The position numbers and the translations under genes are program-made. From the NCBI GenBank assembly GCA_947462175.1, contig CANHOE010000086.1, positions 1 to 9,538 of the forward strand: a DNA stretch of 9,538 bases, read 5' to 3'. The notes beneath the pieces are model-generated. The model saw only the letters and a list, made by a program, of their open reading frames with translations. It did not search any database and was not told where the DNA came from. How positions within the stretch are numbered: the first letter of the stretch is position 1; each line of letters begins with the position of its first letter. Below are positions 5,823 through 9,538 of the stretch, piece by piece. This stretch comes from Burkholderiales bacterium (GTDB lineage Bacteria > Pseudomonadota > Gammaproteobacteria > Burkholderiales > Burkholderiaceae_C).

Positions 5823-7952
5823 TCATTCCTGAGCGTTGGCCGCGGGTGCAGGCTGCTGATCGCGCTCGATCAGCGCTTTCATCGACAACTTGACGCGACC
5901 CTTCTCGTCGGTCTCGAGCACCTTGACCTTGACGATCTGGCCTTCCTTCAGGAAGTCGGTGACCTTCTCGACGCGCTGGTGGGCGATCTGGCTGATGTGA
6001 AGCAGGCCATCTTTGCCCGGCAGCAGGTTGACCAGAGCGCCGAAGTCCAGGATCTTGACGATCGGGCCCTCATAGACCTTGCCGATCTCGACCTCGGCGG
6101 TGATTTCCTCGATGCGCTTCTTGGCTTGAGCAGCCTTCTCAGCGTCGGTGGAGGCGATCGTGATCGTGCCGTCTTCGCCAATGTCGATCGTCGTGCCGGT
6201 TTCCTCGGTCAGCGCACGGATCGTCGCGCCACCCTTGCCGATCACGTCACGGATTTTCTCCGGGTTGATCTTCATCGTGTACAGACGAGGAGCGAACTGG
6301 GAAACCTCGGTGTTGGCCGAGCCCATCGCCTCGACCATCTTGCCGAGGATGTGCAGACGCGCTTCCTTGGCCTGAGCAAGCGCCACCTGCATGATTTCCT
6401 TGGTGATGCCCTGGATCTTGATGTCCATCTGCAGGGCGGTCACGCCGGCTGTGGTGCCAGCCACCTTGAAGTCCATGTCACCCAGGTGATCTTCGTCACC
6501 CAAGATATCGGTCAACACAGCGAACCGGTTGCCGTCCTTGATCAGGCCCATCGCAATGCCCGCCACGTGCGCCGTCAGCGGCACGCCTGCGTCCATCAGC
6601 GCCAGGCAACCGCCGCACACCGAGGCCATCGAGGAAGAGCCATTGGACTCGGTGATTTCCGAGACCACACGCATCGAGTACGGGAAGTCGGCACGATCGG
6701 GCAGCACCGCGACCAGCGCGCGTTTGGCCAGGCGGCCGTGGCCGATCTCGCGGCGCTTCGGAGTGCCGACACGACCGGTTTCACCGGTGGCGAACGGCGG
6801 CATGTTGTAGTGCAGCATGAAATGCTCGCTGAACTCGCCGGCCAGCGCATCGATCTTCTGCGAGTCGCGATCGGTACCGAGCGTGGCAGCGACCAATGCC
6901 TGCGTTTCACCTCGGGTGAACAGCGACGAGCCGTGCACGCGCGGCAGCACGCTGTTGCGGATTTCGATGGCGCGCACGGTGCGCGTGTCGCGACCGTCGA
7001 TGCGCGGCTCGCCCGAGAGGATCTGGCTGCGCACGATCTTGGCTTCGATGTCGAACAGCACGTTCTCGACCTTCACCTTGTCAACGACGGCACCCTCAGC
7101 GGCCAGCGCGGTCAGCGTGTTCGCGGTGACTTCGCGCGTGGCCTGGGTGCGGGCCTGCTTCGAGCGAATCTGGTAAGCAGCGCGCAGCGGCGCTTCGGCC
7201 AAGGCGACGACCTTGGCGATAAAAGGCTCGTCCTTCGCAGGCGCGGCCCAGTCCCAGGCCGGCTTGCCGGCGTCGCGGACCAGCTCATTGATCGCAGCGA
7301 TCGCAATCTTGCTCTGCTCGTGGCCGAACACCACGCCACCGAGCATGACCTCTTCGCTCAGTTGCTTGGCTTCCGACTCGACCATCAGCACCGCGGCCTG
7401 CGTGCCAGCGACGACCAGGTCCATGGCCGAGTCGAGCAGTTGCGTCTTGCCGGGGTTGAGAACGTACTCGCCGTTGATGTAGCCAACGCGTGCCGCGCCG
7501 ATCGGACCGTCGAACGGGATGCCGGAGATGGCCAGCGCGGCACTCGAGCCGATCAATGCAGCGATGTCGGCCGAAACCTCAGGGTTCAGCGACATCACGT
7601 GAACGACGACCTGCACCTCGTTGTAGAAGCCTTCCGGGAACAACGGACGCAGCGGGCGATCGATCAGCCGCGAGGTCAGTGTTTCCAGCTCGCTCGGACG
7701 GCCTTCGCGCTTGAAGAAGCTACCAGGAATTTTGCCGGCGGCGTAGGTCTTTTCGATGTAGTCGACGGTCAGCGGGAAGAAATCCTGGCCCGGCTTGGCG
7801 TTCTTGGCCGCCACCACCGTGGCCAGCACGACGGTGTCTTCGATGTTGACGATGACCGCGCCGCCCGACTGGCGGGCGATTTCGCCGGTTTCCAGCACCA
7901 CGGTGTGCTGGCCCCATTGAAAGGTCTTGGTGACTTTGTTGAACATGCTCAT
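5823..7952 (-). CDS. pnp: Polynucleotide phosphorylase (polyribonucleotide nucleotidyltransferase)
   Basis: PNPase is a trimeric 3'-to-5' phosphorolytic exoribonuclease that releases nucleoside diphosphates and works with the RNA degradosome. It can also run in reverse to add 3' tails. The 709-residue product has the full order: first RNase PH domain (about 12-145), helical linker domain (about 240-320), second RNase PH domain (about 325-550), KH domain (about 555-615) with IGKGG at 571-575, and S1 domain (about 622-692). The catalytic triad D488, D494, K496 in GDEDHLGDMDFK corresponds to D486, D492, K494 of E. coli. FFKREGRPSE (79-88) and GSSLFTRGETQ (341-351) line the channel and phosphate site. 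The ATG at 7952 has GGAGA 5 bases upstream; a second ATG at 7946 is 11 bases away and less likely. The gene contains no TTA, CTA or TCA codon. Confidence 0.98.
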   Translation of the reverse strand: MSMFNKVTKTFQWGQHTVVLETGEIARQSGGAVIVNIEDTVVLATVVAAKNAKPGQDFFPLTVDYIEKTYAAGKIPGSFFKREGRPSELETLTSRLIDRPLRPLFPEGFYNEVQVVVHVMSLNPEVSADIAALIGSSAALAISGIPFDGPIGAARVGYINGEYVLNPGKTQLLDSAMDLVVAGTQAAVLMVESEAKQLSEEVMLGGVVFGHEQSKIAIAAINELVRDAGKPAWDWAAPAKDEPFIAKVVALAEAPLRAAYQIRSKQARTQATREVTANTLTALAAEGAVVDKVKVENVLFDIEAKIVRSQILSGEPRIDGRDTRTVRAIEIRNSVLPRVHGSSLFTRGETQALVAATLGTDRDSQKIDALAGEFSEHFMLHYNMPPFATGETGRVGTPKRREIGHGRLAKRALVAVLPDRADFPYSMRVVSEITESNGSSSMASVCGGCLALMDAGVPLTAHVAGIAMGLIKDGNRFAVLTDILGDEDHLGDMDFKVAGTTAGVTALQMDIKIQGITKEIMQVALAQAKEARLHILGKMVEAMGSANTEVSQFAPRLYTMKINPEKIRDVIGKGGATIRALTEETGTTIDIGEDGTITIASTDAEKAAQAKKRIEEITAEVEIGKVYEGPIVKILDFGALVNLLPGKDGLLHISQIAHQRVEKVTDFLKEGQIVKVKVLETDEKGRVKLSMKALIERDQQPAPAANAQE

Positions 7953-8102
7953 GTGTGTCTCCGGTTGAGATCAGCGCCTTGCGGGTGGCGCCTTCGTACC
8001 CAGAGCTGCAGCATCCTGGCGCGATGCCATTCCAGCGACGTTCACTGACGAACGCCTGTGGAATGACACATCGTCATCGTTGGGTGCCTGGCTCAAAACG
8101 AG
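7953..8102 (-). promoter_or_regulatory. pnp leader with several small potential hairpins
   Basis: This stretch follows the rpsO hairpin and ends at the pnp ribosome binding site. I can draw four weak stems: ATGAC/GTCAT (8077-8063), CGTTC/GAACG (8054-8039), CCAG/CTGG (8019-8000) and GCGCC/GGCGC (7991-7974). The last ends about 11 bases before the GGAGA ribosome binding site (7962-7958). In E. coli the pnp leader folds, is cut by RNase III and mediates autocontrol by PNPase. Whether these weaker stems do the same is inference. I see no convincing promoter here. Confidence 0.3.
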
Positions 8103-8135
8103 AAGAGCCTGTGCTGGGGACCCAGACAGGCTCTT
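8103..8135 (-). terminator. Hairpin terminator or attenuator after rpsO
   Basis: A perfect 10-pair stem, AAGAGCCTGT with ACAGGCTCTT, continues past a one-base bulge into five more pairs, CTGGG with CCCAG, closed by a 2-base loop. It begins 16 bases after the rpsO stop. Downstream on the minus strand comes CTCGTTTTG, an interrupted T run, so termination is probably partial. E. coli has a comparable terminator between rpsO and pnp, with readthrough into pnp. Confidence 0.7.
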
Positions 8136-8151
8136 TGCTTCGCTCGGCAGA

Positions 8152-8421
8152 TTACTTGCGCAGACCCAGCTTCTGGATCAGTGCGGTGTAACGGTCTGCG
8201 TCACGGTCTTTCAGGTAGGCCAACAGACTCTTTCGCGTGTTGACCATCTTCAGCAAACCACGGCGTCCGTGGTGGTCTTTCAGGTGCGTCTTGAAGTGCG
8301 GCGTCAATTCATTGATGCGTGCCGTCAACAGAGCCACCTGAACTTCAGGAGACCCGGTGTCGTTGGCGCTGCGCGCATTGGCCTTGACGATTTCTGCCTT
8401 TTGGGCAACGGTAGCGGTCAT
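8152..8421 (-). CDS. rpsO: 30S ribosomal protein S15
   Basis: S15 binds 16S rRNA early in assembly of the central domain of the small subunit and contributes to an intersubunit bridge. The 89-residue product has the family's usual length and is all-helical. It carries DTGSPEVQVALLT (21-33), then HFKTHLKDHHGRRGLL (42-57) and KMVNTRKSLLAYL (58-70). H42 and D49 correspond to the rRNA-contacting H41 and D48 of the Met-less numbering. The ATG at 8421 has AGAAGGA as a strong ribosome binding site, about 6 bases away. The frame is open for 31 more codons upstream, but those lie in the structured leader and are not S15-like. The gene precedes pnp, as in E. coli. S15 often represses its own translation through leader RNA structure, and this leader is structured. 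Confidence 0.98.
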   Translation of the reverse strand: MTATVAQKAEIVKANARSANDTGSPEVQVALLTARINELTPHFKTHLKDHHGRRGLLKMVNTRKSLLAYLKDRDADRYTALIQKLGLRK

Positions 8422-8546
8422 GTTGTTTCCTTCTGATGAAGCCGACAGTGCACAGTGGATGCGGGCTTCATGTGTGGACTTGCGGTCGCGGGTGGAACTT
8501 CCCGCGCCGTGCAAACACTGGGGGCGAACCTGCCCTCAGCCAGTCG
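8422..8546 (-). promoter_or_regulatory. Structured rpsO leader, candidate S15 autoregulatory element
   Basis: Three successive hairpins can form between the candidate promoter and the rpsO start. The first (8539-8518) pairs CTG-A-GGGC with GCCC-C-CAG around AGGTTC, with one A-C mismatch. The second (8506-8487) pairs CGCGGG with CCCGCG around an 8-base loop. The third (8471-8436) pairs ATGAAGCC with GGCTTCAT, eight perfect pairs around a 20-base loop, and ends 4 bases before AGAAGGA. The stems are seen in the sequence. S15 binding is inferred from the known autocontrol of rpsO in other bacteria, where the RNA structures differ between lineages. Confidence 0.5.
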
Positions 8547-8552
8547 ATTATA
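8547..8552 (-). promoter_or_regulatory. Candidate rpsO promoter, -10 box TATAAT
   Basis: A perfect TATAAT lies six bases after the tsaD stop, and its -35 region would fall inside the end of tsaD. No good -35 match is present: the base windows 16-18 upstream read like GCTCGG or CGCTCG. There is no TG extension either. Initiation would be expected near 8540, giving a leader of about 120 bases. In so GC-rich a context a perfect -10 box in the expected place is suggestive. Confidence 0.5.
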
Positions 8553-8558
8553 GCCCGC

Positions 8559-9538
8559 TCAGAGCGTTCCGAGCGGCCACCGTGGCCGGACGTTGAAGTC
8601 GTGGTCGATGCGGGCTTCGACCTTATTGCGCTGCCAGCGCATCGCCGCTGCCAGCGCGATCATCGCGCCGTTGTCGGTGCACAGCGCCAATTCCGGGTAG
8701 TGCAACTTGAAGTGGCGCCGCGCGGCCTGCTCGCCCAGTTGCGTGCGCAGCAGTGTGTTGGCGCCAACGCCGCCGGCCACCACCAGGCGATCCAATCCGG
8801 TCGAATCCAAAGCGCTCAACGACTTGCGCACCAGCACATCGACGATCGCCGTCTGTGTGCTGGCGGCCAGATCGGCTTGGTCCTTGGCGCTTGGCGATGG
8901 CCCCAGTTTGCGCAGCGTCACCATGACCGCCGTTTTCAGGCCTGCAAACGAAAAGCTCAGATCGCCGCTGCGCAGCATGGGTCGTGGCAAGTCGAACCGG
9001 GTCGGATTGCCATGGGCGGCGAGTGCTGCCAGTGCAGGGCCACCGGGATACCCCAGCCCCAGCAACTTGGCCGATTTGTCGAACGCTTCTCCCGCCGCGT
9101 CGTCGATGGTCTCGCCAAGCAGGGTGTAGGCACCGACGTCGTCGACCTGCATAAGCTGGGTGTGTCCGCCCGACACCAGCAAGGCGACAAACGGAAACGT
9201 GGGGGGCTGAGCGCTGAGAAACGGCGACAGCAGATGCCCTTCGAGGTGATGCACGCCCAGCACCGGACGCCCCAGTGAAGCGCCGAGAGCACAGGCCACG
9301 CCTGCGCCGACCAGCAATGCACCCGCCAGCCCCGGACCTCGGGTAAAGGCAATCATGTCGATATCTTGCAACTCGGCTCGTGCCTCGCGCATCACTTCGC
9401 GGGTCAACGGCAGCACCCGGCGGATATGATCCCGTGAGGCCAGTTCGGGCACCACACCACCGTAGGCGCGGTGCATGTCGATCTGGCTGTACAAAGCCTG
9501 TCCGCGTAGCCGAGGCAGGCCTTCGGCACCGGCTTCAA
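8559..9538 (-). CDS. tsaD: tRNA N6-adenosine threonylcarbamoyltransferase TsaD (5' end outside the window)
   Basis: TsaD transfers the threonylcarbamoyl group from threonylcarbamoyl-AMP to A37 of ANN-decoding tRNAs, working in the cytosol with TsaB and TsaE. The window holds 325 codons plus the stop. The frame stays open through the right edge, and homology begins upstream of the first visible start-like codon (the TTG at 9494). About 20 N-terminal residues are therefore missing, including the usual GIESSCDET motif. Metal ligands are seen in VHHLEGHLL (HxxxH at 9248-9234). Also present are LVSGGHTQL, the loop GETIDDAAGEAFDK, LSFSFAGLKTAV, GGVGANTLLR and the C-terminal CTDNGAMIA with its metal-binding Asp. 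Nothing looks degraded. The stop is followed directly by the candidate rpsO promoter. Confidence 0.96.
   Translation of the reverse strand, partial: EAGAEGLPRLRGQALYSQIDMHRAYGGVVPELASRDHIRRVLPLTREVMREARAELQDIDMIAFTRGPGLAGALLVGAGVACALGASLGRPVLGVHHLEGHLLSPFLSAQPPTFPFVALLVSGGHTQLMQVDDVGAYTLLGETIDDAAGEAFDKSAKLLGLGYPGGPALAALAAHGNPTRFDLPRPMLRSGDLSFSFAGLKTAVMVTLRKLGPSPSAKDQADLAASTQTAIVDVLVRKSLSALDSTGLDRLVVAGGVGANTLLRTQLGEQAARRHFKLHYPELALCTDNGAMIALAAAMRWQRNKVEARIDHDFNVRPRWPLGTL

Noticed and set aside
4782..8048. A 1088-codon open frame on the plus strand, antisense to pnp and the quinone oxidoreductase gene
   Set aside because: The frame is codon-for-codon in phase with both sense genes, so its stops could only come from TTA, CTA or TCA codons, which are absent from these genes over the overlap. 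The translation is low-complexity and rich in Arg, His, Asp and Leu, and it has no recognisable domain. It is a codon-usage shadow.
8422..8514. N-terminal extension of S15 by 31 codons
   Set aside because: S15 is 89 residues in the family, the ATG at 8421 has a strong ribosome binding site, and the upstream residues are not S15-like.
8436..9278. A 280-codon plus-strand open frame antisense to tsaD
   Set aside because: It starts in the rpsO leader, runs antisense to a full set of TsaD motifs and has low-complexity composition, so it is a shadow.
1..9538. Accessory or novel system such as a mobile element, CRISPR array, toxin-antitoxin pair, defence genes or phage remnants
   Set aside because: No direct-repeat array, transposase, integrase or target-site duplication is visible. 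All sense-strand genes belong to known core families with intact key residues. The tRNA shows no integration signature such as a repeated 3' end.

Overview
This is a conserved housekeeping block of a GC-rich beta-proteobacterium, most likely order Burkholderiales and near Comamonadaceae or Sphaerotilaceae. That placement rests on recalled likeness of the NuoC, NuoE and PNPase sequences to those groups, and on the order rpsO-pnp-quinone oxidoreductase-tpiA-secG-tRNA-Leu-nuoABCDE, which I recall from that order. No database search was run. Every gene I can support lies on the minus strand, so transcription runs from the high-coordinate end to the low-coordinate end.

Layout in transcription order. 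tsaD (tRNA t6A modification) enters at the right edge without its N-terminus. A promoter candidate with a perfect -10 box and a hairpin-rich leader follow, then rpsO (ribosomal protein S15), a hairpin terminator or attenuator, and pnp (polynucleotide phosphorylase). A long hairpin without a T tract separates pnp from a tightly overlapping trio: a PIG3-type NAD(P)H:quinone oxidoreductase, tpiA (triose-phosphate isomerase) and secG (Sec translocon subunit). A structured 137-base gap leads to tRNA-Leu(GAG). The first five genes of the complex I operon, nuoA-B-C-D-E, follow with spacings from a 4-base overlap to 24 bases. The probable first three codons of nuoF sit at the left edge.

Functionally, nuoA to nuoE encode one membrane subunit (NuoA) and four peripheral-arm subunits of NADH:quinone oxidoreductase. 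Their key residues are intact: Cys ligands for N1a in NuoE and for N2 in NuoB, and the quinone-site His and Tyr in NuoD. rpsO-pnp joins translation with RNA decay, as in E. coli. The secG-tRNA-Leu(GAG) adjacency is also found in E. coli.

I see no mobile element, CRISPR array, toxin, phage gene or other accessory system, and no credible new multi-gene system. The points worth a second look are RNA-level: the rpsO leader, the hairpin just upstream of the tRNA, the pnp-qor hairpin and the pnp leader. No gene-free stretch exceeds 300 bases; the longest is 199 bases between rpsO and pnp.
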